Origin: Spirosoma rhododendri
GTDB taxonomy: Bacteria > Bacteroidota > Bacteroidia > Cytophagales > Spirosomataceae
Reading direction: 5' to 3'
Assembly (NCBI RefSeq): GCF_012849055.1
Contig: NZ_CP051677.1
Span: 806,001 to 870,000 of the forward strand
Length of the DNA stretch: 64,000 bases
Part shown: positions 35,917 through 45,120 of the stretch, one piece after another
Layout: each line of letters begins with the position of its first letter
How positions within the stretch are numbered: the first letter of the stretch is position 1
Translations under genes and position numbers: made by a program
Notes under the pieces: generated by a model
Seen by the model: the letters and a program-made list of their open reading frames with translations, nothing else
The model's database searches: none
Told to the model about the DNA's origin: nothing

Positions 35917-37350
35917 ATGCGCAGCTTTATACATCTAACGATCACGCTTCTACTTAGTTTGCCGCTGCTGGCTCAGCCAGAAAAGGCAGTTATTACCCAA
36001 CTGGATGGCCAATATCCGCATTATGCCGCGCTGGCCGGGCAAATCTGGAAACTGGCTGAACCGGGGTATCTGGAAGAAAAGACTACCCGACTGTTGCAGA
36101 ACGAACTCCAGCAGCACGGCTTTACCATTACGCAGGGCGTAGCGGGCATCCCGACGGCGTTTGTGGCCACATACGGGCAGGGTGCGCCAGTCATCAGCCT
36201 GCTGGCCGAGATGGACGCACTCCCCGGCCTGTCGCAGGATTCACTGCCGACCCGGAAACCGCTGGTACCCAATGCCTACGGGCACGGCTGCGGGCACAAC
36301 CTGTTTGGGGTGGGGTCCGTAGCAGCTGCCATTGCTGCCAAAGACTGGCTTAAACAGTCAGGAAAGCCCGGCACGATTCAGCTCATCGGCACCCCAGCCG
36401 AAGAAGGAGCCGGTGGCGGCAAAACTTATCTGGTGCAGGCCGGTACGTTTAAATCTGTCGATGCAGTGCTGCACTGGCACCCCGGCGATAACAACAGCGC
36501 CAGCCCGGCATCGTCGCTGGCGTATCGGGTGGGTCTGTTTCGGTTCAGCGGGCAGGCCGCCCACGCAGCCGCAGCCCCAGAAAAAGGTCGCTCGGCCCTC
36601 GACGCGGTGGAAGCCATGGACTACATGGTCAACCTGATGCGCGAACACGTTACGCCCGAAACGCGCATTCACTACGTCATCAAACACGGTGGGCTGACGT
36701 CCAATATCGTCCCGGATTTTGCCGAAGTGGAATACACCGTTCGGCACCCGACGGCCCAGGGGCTGGAAGAGGTGTGGGCACGAATCATGAAAACGGCGCA
36801 GGCAGCGGCCCTCGGCACCGAAACCACCATGACCCACGAGGTAATGGCCGGTCTGTACAACTTGCTACCCAACGAGACACTGGCGAAAACCATGCAGCGC
36901 AGCCTGCAACAGGTGGGTGGCGTACAAATGACCACCGGCGAAGTAGCTTTTGCCAACAAACTTCGCCAGTCGCTGGTGAGTCAGACGATACCGCCGGTCA
37001 GCACTGCGGGCGAGATACGCACCTACGCCCTGGGTGGTATTGCGCCTGCTTCGACCGACGTGGGCGATGTTAGCTGGGTAGTGCCCACGGCCGGTCTGTC
37101 GACGGCGACATGGGTGCCCGGCGTACCGGCCCATAGCTGGCAGGCCGTTGCCTGCGACGGTATGTCGATCGGGTTTAAGGGCATGATGGTAGCCGCCAAG
37201 ACATTAGCGATAACTGCCATCGACCTGTTTCAGCACCCCGAACTAATCGCCAACGCGAAAGCCGAACTTTATAAAGCGCGGGGCGGTGAAGCGTTCACCT
37301 ATAAATCGCTCGCTGGCGACCGCAAACCACCCCTGGACTACCGCAGGTAA
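35917..37350 (+). CDS. Exported M20D-type amidohydrolase
   Basis: This protein has 477 residues from the ATG at 35917, with a signal peptide (LTITLLLSLPLLAQP). It is an M20 metallohydrolase with metal-binding segments LLAEMDALPG, GHGCGHNLFGVGS, TPAEEGAGG and LHWHPGDNN. The dimerisation lid follows (RVGLFRFSGQAAHAAAAPEKGRSALDAVEAM), and the C-terminus has STDVGDVSW. The closest characterised group is the AbgB/aminoacylase branch that removes acyl or aminobenzoyl groups from amino acids. It is the first of two tandem paralogues, 75 bases apart, that share domain order but only moderate similarity. Confidence 0.85.
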   Translation: MRSFIHLTITLLLSLPLLAQPEKAVITQLDGQYPHYAALAGQIWKLAEPGYLEEKTTRLLQNELQQHGFTITQGVAGIPTAFVATYGQGAPVISLLAEMDALPGLSQDSLPTRKPLVPNAYGHGCGHNLFGVGSVAAAIAAKDWLKQSGKPGTIQLIGTPAEEGAGGGKTYLVQAGTFKSVDAVLHWHPGDNNSASPASSLAYRVGLFRFSGQAAHAAAAPEKGRSALDAVEAMDYMVNLMREHVTPETRIHYVIKHGGLTSNIVPDFAEVEYTVRHPTAQGLEEVWARIMKTAQAAALGTETTMTHEVMAGLYNLLPNETLAKTMQRSLQQVGGVQMTTGEVAFANKLRQSLVSQTIPPVSTAGEIRTYALGGIAPASTDVGDVSWVVPTAGLSTATWVPGVPAHSWQAVACDGMSIGFKGMMVAAKTLAITAIDLFQHPELIANAKAELYKARGGEAFTYKSLAGDRKPPLDYRR

Positions 37351-37425
37351 CGGCGACGTACATCGCGACGGACCCTAGTCAGTCGAACACAGTTTTTATC
37401 AACCTACTTACAACCTGCTTCCTCA

Positions 37426-39093
37426 ATGAAACACACGAATCTACTGATTGCCATGCTGCTTGCCCCTACCCTCCTATTTGGGCAGTCGAAAAAAGCGGCA
37501 AAGCCAGACGCCCGGATCGAGAAGCTGAAAGCCGAAGCGATGGCGGCTGTCGATGCGCGAAAAGATCAGGCGCAGCAGATCAACGACATGCTATTTAGCT
37601 TTTCGGAACTGGGCTTCCAGGAACAGGAAACGTTTACGTACCTGACCAGCCTGCTCGAAAAAGAAGGTTTCACGGTGCAGAAAGGTGTCGCCGGGATGCC
37701 TACCGCCTGGATTGCGACCTGGGGTAGCGGCAAACCCGTTATCGCCATCGGTTCCGACGTCGACTGTATTCCGAAAGCGAGTCAGAAGCCGGGTGTGGCC
37801 TATAAAGACCCGATCGTTGAGGGCGCGCCGGGCCACGGCGAAGGACACAATTCCGGGCAGGCGCTCAACATCGTGGCGGCTCTATCGGTCAAGAGACTCA
37901 TGGAGCGGGAGAAGATTCCCGGTACGCTGATGCTGTGGCCGGGCGTCGCCGAAGAACTCGTCGGGGCGAAGGCGTTTTACGTACGGGATGGCTATTTCAA
38001 AGACGTCGATGCCTGCATTTTCACCCACGTTGGCAACAACCTGAAAGTCGGCTACGGCGACGCGGGCAACAACGGACTGGTGTCGGTGAAGTTCAACTTT
38101 GAAGGGTCAGCGGCTCACGCAGCGGGTGCCCCCTGGCGCGGTCGGAGTGCGCTCGATGCCGTTGAGTTGATGAACATCGGCTGGAACTTCCGGCGCGAAC
38201 ACCTCGAACTAACCCAACGCTCGCACTACGTCATTTCCGACGGGGGCGATCAGCCCAACGTTGTACCGTCCAAAGCATCAGCCTGGTACTATTTCCGCGA
38301 ACGCAGCTATCCCAAAATCACGAAGCTGTTTGAAACCGGGAAGAAGATCGCCGAAGGTGCCGCGATGATGACCGACACCAAGATGACCTACGAAATTCTG
38401 GGGTCGGCATGGCCGGGGCACTTCAATAAGCCCATCGCCGAAACGATGTACATGAACATCAAAAAAGTCGGCCTGCCCACCTGGTCGGCCGACGATCAGA
38501 CGCTGGCTAAGGCGACGCAGAAAGAATTACAGGCCCCGAAGGTGGAAGGGCTGGCCATGAAACTCGACAGCATCGACCTGCCCGCCAACACGCAGCCAAC
38601 GATGATGATGGGCGGGCAAACGTTCGTTCCGCTAACGGGTGGCTCCGATGATATCGCCGATATTTCGTGGTCGCTGCCGACGGTGGTTTTGTACTACCCG
38701 TCGAACATTCCGGGACTGCCGGGGCACCACTGGAGCAACGCCATTTCGATGGCAACGCCCATCGCGCACAAAGGCATCGTAGCCGGCGCCAAAGCCGAAG
38801 CCATGACGCTGATCGATATGCTGATGAAACCGGAAATAATCAAACAGGCGTGGGCGTACTACAAAGACGAGCAGACGAAGGATCAGAAGTATACCCCGCT
38901 GATTTCGCCGAAAGAGTACCCGGCCATTTACCTGAACCAGAAGATTATGACTGAGTACAAGCCAAAGCTGGAGACGTTTTACTACGACCCCACGAAATAC
39001 AAAACCTACCTCGACCAACTCGGTATCAAGTACCCTACCCTGCGCGACGATCAGCAGGCCGATCTGAAAAAAGCGACGTCAGGCCAACGGTAG
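37426..39093 (+). CDS. Exported M20-family amidohydrolase, long paralogue
   Basis: This 555-residue paralogue of the preceding gene has a signal peptide (LLIAMLLAPTLLFGQ). Metal segments are IAIGSDVDCIP, GHGEGHNSGQA and GVAEELVGA, the lid is NFEGSAAHAAGAPWRGRSALDAVELM, and DDIADISW lies near the end. The usual cysteine before GHN is replaced by glutamate (GEGHN, against GCGHN in the neighbour), so metal handling may differ. An extra C-terminal part of about 80 residues (from IIKQAWAYYKDEQ) is absent from the first copy. It ends just before a 27-base perfect hairpin. Confidence 0.85.
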   Translation: MKHTNLLIAMLLAPTLLFGQSKKAAKPDARIEKLKAEAMAAVDARKDQAQQINDMLFSFSELGFQEQETFTYLTSLLEKEGFTVQKGVAGMPTAWIATWGSGKPVIAIGSDVDCIPKASQKPGVAYKDPIVEGAPGHGEGHNSGQALNIVAALSVKRLMEREKIPGTLMLWPGVAEELVGAKAFYVRDGYFKDVDACIFTHVGNNLKVGYGDAGNNGLVSVKFNFEGSAAHAAGAPWRGRSALDAVELMNIGWNFRREHLELTQRSHYVISDGGDQPNVVPSKASAWYYFRERSYPKITKLFETGKKIAEGAAMMTDTKMTYEILGSAWPGHFNKPIAETMYMNIKKVGLPTWSADDQTLAKATQKELQAPKVEGLAMKLDSIDLPANTQPTMMMGGQTFVPLTGGSDDIADISWSLPTVVLYYPSNIPGLPGHHWSNAISMATPIAHKGIVAGAKAEAMTLIDMLMKPEIIKQAWAYYKDEQTKDQKYTPLISPKEYPAIYLNQKIMTEYKPKLETFYYDPTKYKTYLDQLGIKYPTLRDDQQADLKKATSGQR

Positions 39094-39100
39094 TTTAGCT

Positions 39101-39157
39101 TTTACAACGCAACAGGCCGTGCAATCATAGTGATTGCACGGCCTGTTGCGTTGTAAA
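39101..39157 (+). terminator. Perfect 27-base hairpin after the M20 pair
   Basis: 39101-39127 is the exact reverse complement of 39131-39157, with a 3-base loop (TAG). It starts 7 bases past the stop codon. No T-run follows, so it may act in transcript stability as well as termination. Confidence 0.75.
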
Positions 39158-39163
39158 GGGTAG

Positions 39164-39238
39164 TTCAAGGTTTGATGTCTAATGTTCAAGGTTGCTATCG
39201 CGGTCTAACCTTAAACCATAAACATTGAACCTTAAACC
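39164..39238. repeat. Octamer-built inverted repeat, TTTAAGGT class
   Basis: Four 8-base units in each arm (39164-39195 and 39205-39236) belong to the TTTAAGGT class. It lies between the M20 hairpin and the stop codon of the convergent small secreted protein gene (39241). Confidence 0.8.
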
Positions 39239-39240
39239 AA

Positions 39241-39546
39241 TTATTTCGTACGGCTGCGATGAGCCAGGTTGATCTCACGGAACATACCCATCAGACGGCC
39301 CCAGCAACGTCCAACGGCCTTTTTATCGTGCGTTTTTGCGGGTGCGGCAGCCGGTGCTGATGACTCGGTTTTCGCAGTCGTGTTACGGACAAGTACGGCG
39401 TTTCTGCCCGGCATATCCGCTTTGTTCAGCACGGTATTTCGGCTTAGCGGTACCTGTTTGTCGATGCTACCTGATACAGCCGGGAGGGCCATCGTCACCA
39501 GCATCAGAGCCGTCACGGCCAGTCCTTTCACACGGTTCGTTTTCAT
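39241..39546 (-). CDS. Small exported protein of unknown function
   Basis: This 101-residue protein has a clear signal peptide (KTNRVKGLAVTALMLVTMALPAVSGS). The mature part is low-complexity and basic, with an alanine/proline linker (SSAPAAAPAKTHDKK) and the ending GRCWGRLMGMFREINLAHRSRTK. No family is recognised. A minus-strand TATGTTTG box at 39605-39598 fits a -7 element 52 bases upstream. It diverges from ffh across a 366-base AT-rich gap. Confidence 0.6.
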   Translation of the reverse strand: MKTNRVKGLAVTALMLVTMALPAVSGSIDKQVPLSRNTVLNKADMPGRNAVLVRNTTAKTESSAPAAAPAKTHDKKAVGRCWGRLMGMFREINLAHRSRTK

Positions 39547-39912
39547 TCTTTTGCAGGAGATCGGTTAGGCAGTAGCGGGCAAATAGTATGCCCACAACAA
39601 ACATATAAAAATAATCTAATTTGTGCTACTTATAGCCACATTAAAATTTTAAGCACCCACCAAACATTCTTAATTAATCAACCAAGTTGACCAATTTATA
39701 TACGGCCGATGCGAGACTTAGTGTTGATTTGTTTGGAATTAACGCAATTTACGCTACCCTATTGCCAATTCGCGCAAACAATGTTTATAAATTCATCGAT
39801 ACCCGTTTCAGGGCAGTTTGTGGCGATCTGATTGATGCCTGACCGGCCGGGTATATACGTGACGGTTGCCCACCGGAAACTACTATCTTTGTAGCACTGT
39901 TTGCCATAGACT
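39547..39912. other. AT-rich divergent region between small secreted gene and ffh
   Basis: This 366-base AT-rich gap holds a -7 candidate for the leftward gene (39598-39605) and one for ffh (39884-39891). No ORF, strong hairpin or RNA-like fold was recognised elsewhere in it. Confidence 0.5.
39884..39891 (+). promoter_or_regulatory. -7 box of ffh
   Basis: TATCTTTG matches TAnnTTTG and lies 21 bases before the ffh ATG. The nearest TTG upstream (39866) is 15 bases away, slightly short of the usual -33 spacing. Confidence 0.5.
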
Positions 39913-41232
39913 ATGTTCGAGAACCTTCAGGATAAACTCAATAAGGCATTTAAGACCCTTAAAGGGCAGGGCCGTATTACCGAAATCAACGTGGCCGCCA
40001 CGGTCAAAGAAGTACGCCGGGCACTGACCGACGCCGACGTTAACTATAAAGTTGCCAAAGACATTACCGATCGTATTCGCGACAAAGCTCTCGACCGGAA
40101 AGTACTGATCTCGGTTGAACCGGGGCAACTGTTTGTCAAGATCGTGCAGGAAGAGCTGACCGAGCTGATGGGTGGCGAAGCACAGCAGATTAATACGAAA
40201 GGCGACCCGGCGGTTATCCTGATTTCAGGGTTGCAGGGGTCGGGTAAAACAACCTTTTCGGGCAAATTGGCTGCCCACCTGAAAAAGCAGGGTCGCGGGG
40301 TGCTGCTCATTGCCGACGACATCTACCGCCCAGCCGCTATCGACCAGTTGAAAGTGCTGGGCGAACAGGTTGGGGTAGACGTATACTCGGAGCCAGACAA
40401 CAAAGACGCTGTTAGCATTGCGCGCAATGGTATCGACCACGCCCGCAAGACCGGCAAAAAAATCGTGATCGTTGATACCGCCGGTCGTTTGGCGGTCGAC
40501 GAAGCGATGATGCAGGAAATTGAAGCAGTAAAGAAAGCCATCAACCCCGCAGAAACGCTGTTTGTGGTCGATTCGATGACCGGGCAGGATGCGGTCAACA
40601 CGGCCAAAACCTTCAACGACCGGCTTAATTTCGACGGTGTTGTACTGACCAAGCTCGACGGTGATTCGCGCGGTGGAGCCGCCCTGTCGATCAAGACGGT
40701 TGTCAACAAGCCGATCAAGTTTATCAGCACGGGCGAGAAAATGGAAGCGCTCGACGTGTTCTACCCCGACCGGATGGCCAGCCGGATTCTGGGCATGGGC
40801 GACGTTATTTCGCTGGTCGAGCGGGCACAGCAGGCGTTCGACGAAGACGAAGCCAAGCGCATCAACGCCAAGATGCGCAAGAACCAGTTCGACTTCGACG
40901 ATTTCCTGTCGCAGCTTCAGCAGATCAAGAAGATGGGTAACGTCAAAGACCTGCTCGGTATGATTCCGGGCATGGGCAAGATGATCAAAGACCTCGACAT
41001 CGATAACGACTCGTTCAAGCCCATCGAAGCAATCATCAGTTCGATGACCCCGAAAGAGCGCGGTCGGCCGGAAATCATCGACGGTAGTCGTAAGAAGCGC
41101 ATTGCCGCCGGTAGCGGCACCAGCATTACGCAGGTGAATAATCTGCTGAAGCAGTTCGACGAGATGCGGAAGATGATGAAGAAAATGAACACCATGCAGG
41201 CGTCCGGCAAGCTGAATAAGCTGATGAAGTAA
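39913..41232 (+). CDS. ffh: Signal recognition particle protein
   Basis: This 439-residue SRP54 GTPase has the N domain in residues 1-90 and a G domain with P-loop GLQGSGKTTFSGKLA (about 106-120), DTAGRL (about 191) and TKLDGDSRGGAAL. The methionine-rich M domain ends MRKMMKKMNTMQASGKLNKLMK. It binds signal sequences of nascent membrane proteins with SRP RNA and delivers them to FtsY at the membrane. The length is normal. It is monocistronic, with its own -7 box and a terminator at 41269. No SRP RNA gene was seen nearby. Confidence 0.97.
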   Translation: MFENLQDKLNKAFKTLKGQGRITEINVAATVKEVRRALTDADVNYKVAKDITDRIRDKALDRKVLISVEPGQLFVKIVQEELTELMGGEAQQINTKGDPAVILISGLQGSGKTTFSGKLAAHLKKQGRGVLLIADDIYRPAAIDQLKVLGEQVGVDVYSEPDNKDAVSIARNGIDHARKTGKKIVIVDTAGRLAVDEAMMQEIEAVKKAINPAETLFVVDSMTGQDAVNTAKTFNDRLNFDGVVLTKLDGDSRGGAALSIKTVVNKPIKFISTGEKMEALDVFYPDRMASRILGMGDVISLVERAQQAFDEDEAKRINAKMRKNQFDFDDFLSQLQQIKKMGNVKDLLGMIPGMGKMIKDLDIDNDSFKPIEAIISSMTPKERGRPEIIDGSRKKRIAAGSGTSITQVNNLLKQFDEMRKMMKKMNTMQASGKLNKLMK

Positions 41233-41268
41233 GCCTGTTTCTCAGTGAAGTAATAACAGATAAGTCAG

Positions 41269-41305
41269 AACGAGCGTCGCGCAAAACGACGCTCGTTTTG
41301 TTTTT
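41269..41305 (+). terminator. Terminator of ffh
   Basis: A perfect 11-base stem (41269-41279 with 41287-41297) is followed by the T-rich tail TTGTTTTT. Confidence 0.9.
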
Positions 41306-41433
41306 AGTGTGACAGGCAAACTTCCATCCATCCCAAAAATCGGCCGTTTGTCCAGTCGGTGCAACTTGGCCCAACGAACGCACATCTCTTGGTCAGATTC
41401 GAAACACCTCGGATCGGAAACGTTGAAAAGAGA

Positions 41434-41841
41434 ATGAAAACGCGTTATGCCTCCCTCCTGTCTGCCCTGCTACTGTTGACAAGCCTTACGGTTTCGTCGC
41501 TCACGTTCGCCCAGAAAGCCGATTACTACGAACAACCGACGTTCCAGATCGGCATGTTTCCCAACCCCGACCAGACCAAAATTTGGCTCAACTTTGAGCG
41601 TTACGACCGCACCAAACCGCTGCACATTACCCTGCGCGACGCGAAAAACACGGAGATGTATGACGACTACGTTTCGCGCCAGACCGACAAAGGGCGGCAA
41701 TGCTTCGACATGAGCCAGCTCGCCGACGGCCTGTATACCTTCACCATCAGCGACGGTAAGCAAATTCAGGAGCGCAGCTTCCGCATCAGTACGCCCGGCA
41801 TCCGCGAAACGCTCCCCCAGCGTCAGATCACGATGCGCTAG
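41434..41841 (+). CDS. Small exported protein resembling a stand-alone T9SS sorting-type domain
   Basis: This protein has 135 residues from the ATG at 41434, where the signal peptide begins (MKTRYASLLSALLLLTSLTV). The longer frame to 41359 lacks sense as a leader. The mature part is one small beta-sandwich-like unit: FPNPDQTKIWLNFERYD, then LHITLRDAKNTEMYDDYV, then LADGLYTFTISDGKQIQERSFRI. This is the layout of Por-secretion-tail or related Bacteroidota domains, normally found at the C-terminus of large secreted proteins. Here it stands alone, so an adaptor or independent periplasmic role is possible. It ends three bases from the convergent TonB receptor gene. Confidence 0.6.
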   Translation: MKTRYASLLSALLLLTSLTVSSLTFAQKADYYEQPTFQIGMFPNPDQTKIWLNFERYDRTKPLHITLRDAKNTEMYDDYVSRQTDKGRQCFDMSQLADGLYTFTISDGKQIQERSFRISTPGIRETLPQRQITMR

Positions 41842-41844
41842 GCA

Positions 41845-44316
41845 TCAAAACGGCACGATCACCTTGACGCTCGCGTTTCGACCCACATTGTAGATACCAA
41901 ACCGGCCCGTTGGCGACGCCGTGTAGTACTCAAAATACTTGAGTCGATTCAGGTGCGACTGATACGCTACGTTGAACAGGTTGTCGACCTGGAAGAAGAG
42001 CTGGAGTAGCGGTCGGTTTTGGCGGTTGTTGATTGTACCGCCAAAACCCGCGTTGACCAGTGCGTAGCCGGGCGTCGCCGTTTCCGTATTGTCGACACCG
42101 TAAAACCGGTTCTGCGCGCCATAGTAGTCGAGTTCGGCCCGGACATACAGGCCCGACAGCCGCGCCTTTTCCCGCCCAAACGTCGCCCGGATTTCTGAAC
42201 GACCATGCAACGGGGGTATAAACGGCAGGTACCGTGCCGCGTCGCCTTCCAGTTCGATTAACTGGGGGTTACGATTTAGCCCCCGGATCAGAGCCAGGCT
42301 GTTGTTAATCGTCAGCCACCGGCTTGTGCGGGGGTGCAGGTTCAGGCTGAATTCGGCTCCGTACAACTGCGCTTTCGATTGCTGATACTGGTACGTGAAA
42401 TTGCCCGGCACAATCACAACCGGCTGCCCGGCATCATCGTACAGCCGAGCCTGATAGATGTAGTTGTCGATGACGTTGTTGAACAGTTCAACGCTAACGT
42501 CCATGTCGTTGAGGTAACCGATAAAGCCAATGTCGGTTTGCAGGCTGAATTCCGGCTGAAAATTACGGTTGCCCAGATACACGATGCGCGCACCGGGGTC
42601 AAGCCCGTTGGAGCCAATTTCGGTGATATTTGGCGCCCGGTATCCCCGCGACAGGTTCGCTTTTACCAGCAACCGTTCGGAAATATTGTAGGTCGCGCCC
42701 AGGCTACCCGACATACCGGTAAACGACCGGCTATAGGCCGCAAACTGGGGCGTTGCCGTCGCGCTCGTGGGCGAGTAAACCAGCTGGTCAAACCCCGTTG
42801 CAGGATTGTTCTGCACGTATTGATTCCCCCAGTCGACGGAGCGCGTGTCGTACCGCATACCCCCGCTGATGTCGACGGCTCCGATTGTTTTCTTGACAAA
42901 CAGAAACGAGCCAATATCCAGCAGGGCGTAGTCAGGAATGGGAAAATCAGTACCGTTCAGGTTTTTGTTTGTCTGATACATACCATTCACACCCAACGTC
43001 GGCTCGAAGCCTCTCCAGATCGGCAGGTTGTATTTCACCTCATAATTGATTGTGTTGAGTCGCACGTACAGCCCCGGCTGCTCAGGAACCGTTGGGTGAT
43101 TGTACTCCCGGCGAACGCTCTGCTGAAAACCGGCCAGTACAGACAGATCACTTTTACCGATCAGAAACCGGTTTCGCGTGAACAGCCGCGAATGCTGAAT
43201 GTGCTGGTGCAGCGGGTTGATACGGTACGTGCGCAATTCATTTTCGGGCACCAGCGGGCGCTGTCTGATATCATCCTGATCGCTCTCCAACACCTGCCGG
43301 GTAAACCGACGCGTCAGCGAGTCGCGGCTTCCGTCGGGAATCTCCTGCAAGTTGTTGTACAGCGTCGCGTAAAGAAACGACGAGCCCCAGCGTTTTTCCA
43401 CCCCCGTCATGGCCGACAGATTCAACTCGCGGTATCCGGTGCCGTACACCCGCCCATCGACAGGATTTGTGTAGGCCGTCGCCAGCTTGTTGGATGCGCG
43501 AAAAGCAGCTTTCCAGCCGTTTTTCGTGTACGATAGCCCCGCTGATGTGCCGATCATGCCGTTGTTCGTGTGGTATTCGCCAACAACGTCGCCGTTTACT
43601 TTGCCCTCGGCCCCGCGCGGGATGTATGGGATGAAATTGATTACTCCGGCAACGGCATCCGACCCGTAGATCAGACTAGCCGGTCCCTTGATCACTTCCG
43701 CCCGCTCGATACCATACTGATCTACTTCGATACCGTGTTCGTCGCCCCACTGCTGCCCCTCCTGTCGAACACCGTTATAAAGCGTCAGCACCCGATTGTA
43801 GCCCAACCCCCTGATAAATGGCTTCGAGACGTTGGGGCCGGTTGTTACGGCGCTCAACCCCGGCACACCTTTCAGCACCGCATCGACCGCGTTGGTGTTC
43901 GCGTTAAGATTCATTTCCTTCCGGGTAATGACCGCAATCGCCACCGGGCTCTTCCGCAGTTCCGTGGCCCGCGCACCTGTCACGACCACTTCGTTCAGAT
44001 TATTGGCTGCCTCCCGTAACGAAATTGACAGTTGTACGGACTGCCCAGCCATCAGCCGCACACTTTTACGGTATGAATCGTACCCGACGAGCGATACGCT
44101 AAGTTGATACGTCCCCGTCGGAACGTCGGCTAGCTGAAACACGCCCGCCGAATCGGTGGCCGTGCCGAACCGGGTGTTAATGAGCGTAACCGTCGCGCCC
44201 GGCAGGACTTGCTCGCCGGCGGTTATCGTTCCGCGAATGGTTGATGAGCTGACCGACTGGGCAAAAAGTGATGTAGCAACTACGAAGTAGAAGACAAGTA
44301 AAAGCGGTACCCGCAT
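41845..44316 (-). CDS. TonB-dependent outer-membrane receptor
   Basis: This receptor has 823 residues from the ATG at 44316, where the signal peptide starts (MRVPLLLVFYFVVATSLFAQ). A carboxypeptidase-regulatory-like domain (about 28-105, TIRGTITAGEQVLPGATVTLINTRFGTATDSAGVFQL) precedes the plug (about 115-225, with LRKSPVAIAVITRKEMN and IERAEVIKGPASLIYGSDAVAGVINFI). A 22-strand-type barrel ends NVGRNASVKVIVPF. There is no SusD partner, which fits metal, siderophore or vitamin uptake rather than glycan uptake. The upstream His-rich protein and DtxR-like palindrome point to a metal. Confidence 0.92.
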   Translation of the reverse strand: MRVPLLLVFYFVVATSLFAQSVSSSTIRGTITAGEQVLPGATVTLINTRFGTATDSAGVFQLADVPTGTYQLSVSLVGYDSYRKSVRLMAGQSVQLSISLREAANNLNEVVVTGARATELRKSPVAIAVITRKEMNLNANTNAVDAVLKGVPGLSAVTTGPNVSKPFIRGLGYNRVLTLYNGVRQEGQQWGDEHGIEVDQYGIERAEVIKGPASLIYGSDAVAGVINFIPYIPRGAEGKVNGDVVGEYHTNNGMIGTSAGLSYTKNGWKAAFRASNKLATAYTNPVDGRVYGTGYRELNLSAMTGVEKRWGSSFLYATLYNNLQEIPDGSRDSLTRRFTRQVLESDQDDIRQRPLVPENELRTYRINPLHQHIQHSRLFTRNRFLIGKSDLSVLAGFQQSVRREYNHPTVPEQPGLYVRLNTINYEVKYNLPIWRGFEPTLGVNGMYQTNKNLNGTDFPIPDYALLDIGSFLFVKKTIGAVDISGGMRYDTRSVDWGNQYVQNNPATGFDQLVYSPTSATATPQFAAYSRSFTGMSGSLGATYNISERLLVKANLSRGYRAPNITEIGSNGLDPGARIVYLGNRNFQPEFSLQTDIGFIGYLNDMDVSVELFNNVIDNYIYQARLYDDAGQPVVIVPGNFTYQYQQSKAQLYGAEFSLNLHPRTSRWLTINNSLALIRGLNRNPQLIELEGDAARYLPFIPPLHGRSEIRATFGREKARLSGLYVRAELDYYGAQNRFYGVDNTETATPGYALVNAGFGGTINNRQNRPLLQLFFQVDNLFNVAYQSHLNRLKYFEYYTASPTGRFGIYNVGRNASVKVIVPF

Positions 44317-44539
44317 GATAAAGAGGTTGATAGCGCCTACCGCAGGGCAGGCCCGGAATAACATAGAATGACGTGTGCTGATGACCGAACAGGATACTGT
44401 CCGTTAATCCCAGCGGATGGGATTGCTATTGGCTGACAGAAAACAGGGCGTCTCTGGATAAGCCAGGGCATTGTAGCTGACGCGCAGACAGCTGGAAGCC
44501 GTCTGAGACAAATGCCTGAACGTGAAGCGTGAAGAATAG

Positions 44540-44911
44540 CTAAGCGAGGCAGGGCGGGCCGCGCAGCAGGGAGAGCACAATACGTTGCTCAAGCGTCTGT
44601 ACGATGTACGAGAAAATGCCGTCGGGCAGCGTAATCGTCCAGAAAACAGGCGGTGTAACTACCGGTTCGACGCCGGGAACGAAGGGGGCATGGCTGCACA
44701 TGTCCAGCCAGAATAGCTCGAAAGACGTGTGCGGATTATTGGAAATCGGCCCCTGTTTACCCGTTAGTTTATACGGGTGAGTATGAATAACGATGCGACC
44801 GTCAGACAGCCGGTGGGCGTGGATAAAGATCATGCTGTTGAGGGTAATCAACCCCCAAAGTAGCATCAGCCCCCGCGCCGTATATCGTCGTATGTCTGTT
44901 CTTGTCAGCAA
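44540..44911 (-). CDS. Histidine-rich small membrane protein upstream of the TonB receptor
   Basis: A 123-codon frame opens with TTG at 44911; an ATG at 44866 would give 108 residues but removes the positive N-terminus before the single helix GLMLLWGLITLNSMIFI. After the helix comes a histidine cluster, HAHRLSDGRIVIHTHPYKL, and a later DMCSHAPF, suggesting metal contact on the periplasmic side. The C-terminal hydrophobic stretch ends near a double cysteine-proline tail. No family is recognised with certainty. It is transcribed toward the TonB receptor and probably forms a metal-responsive operon with it. Confidence 0.65.
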   Translation of the reverse strand: MLTRTDIRRYTARGLMLLWGLITLNSMIFIHAHRLSDGRIVIHTHPYKLTGKQGPISNNPHTSFELFWLDMCSHAPFVPGVEPVVTPPVFWTITLPDGIFSYIVQTLEQRIVLSLLRGPPCLA

Positions 44912-44988
44912 ACCGTAGCTGTCTCAACCGTTATTCAACAGCGAAGTAACGGCATAATCAAACGCAAAAATTGCTTTTCTAAATTTAT

Positions 44989-45012
44989 TTTTTAGACTAG
45001 CCTAAAAACTAA
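44989..45012 (-). promoter_or_regulatory. DtxR/MntR-like palindromic operator
   Basis: TTTTTAG-ACTAGC-CTAAAAA (44989-45008) has perfect 7-base arms. The wider TTTAGACTAGCCTAAA closely resembles the TTAGGTTAGCCTAA half of DtxR-family boxes, and CTAA follows at 45009-45012. It lies 78 bases upstream of the His-rich gene. It is a candidate site for a metal-dependent repressor; this is inference from pattern. Confidence 0.5.
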
Positions 45013-45062
45013 CTGGTTTCTTGTAAGAAGGCGAACGGTTCGGCATCTATACATTGCTACAC

Positions 45063-45099
45063 AAAAAAAGCCTGATTCTCTACCGGAGAATCAGGCTTT
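45063..45099 (-). terminator. Terminator of the sdhCAB operon
   Basis: A perfect 14-base stem (45067-45080 with 45086-45099) is followed on the minus strand by a T-run (plus-strand A-run 45063-45069), 22 bases past the sdhB stop. Confidence 0.9.
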
Positions 45100-45120
45100 C
45101 GCAAGCTGAAATGATCAGGC

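Noticed and set aside
44404..44592. A 62-codon minus-strand ORF between the His-rich gene and the TonB receptor
   Set aside because: It overlaps the end of the His-rich gene in another frame and shows no coding features.
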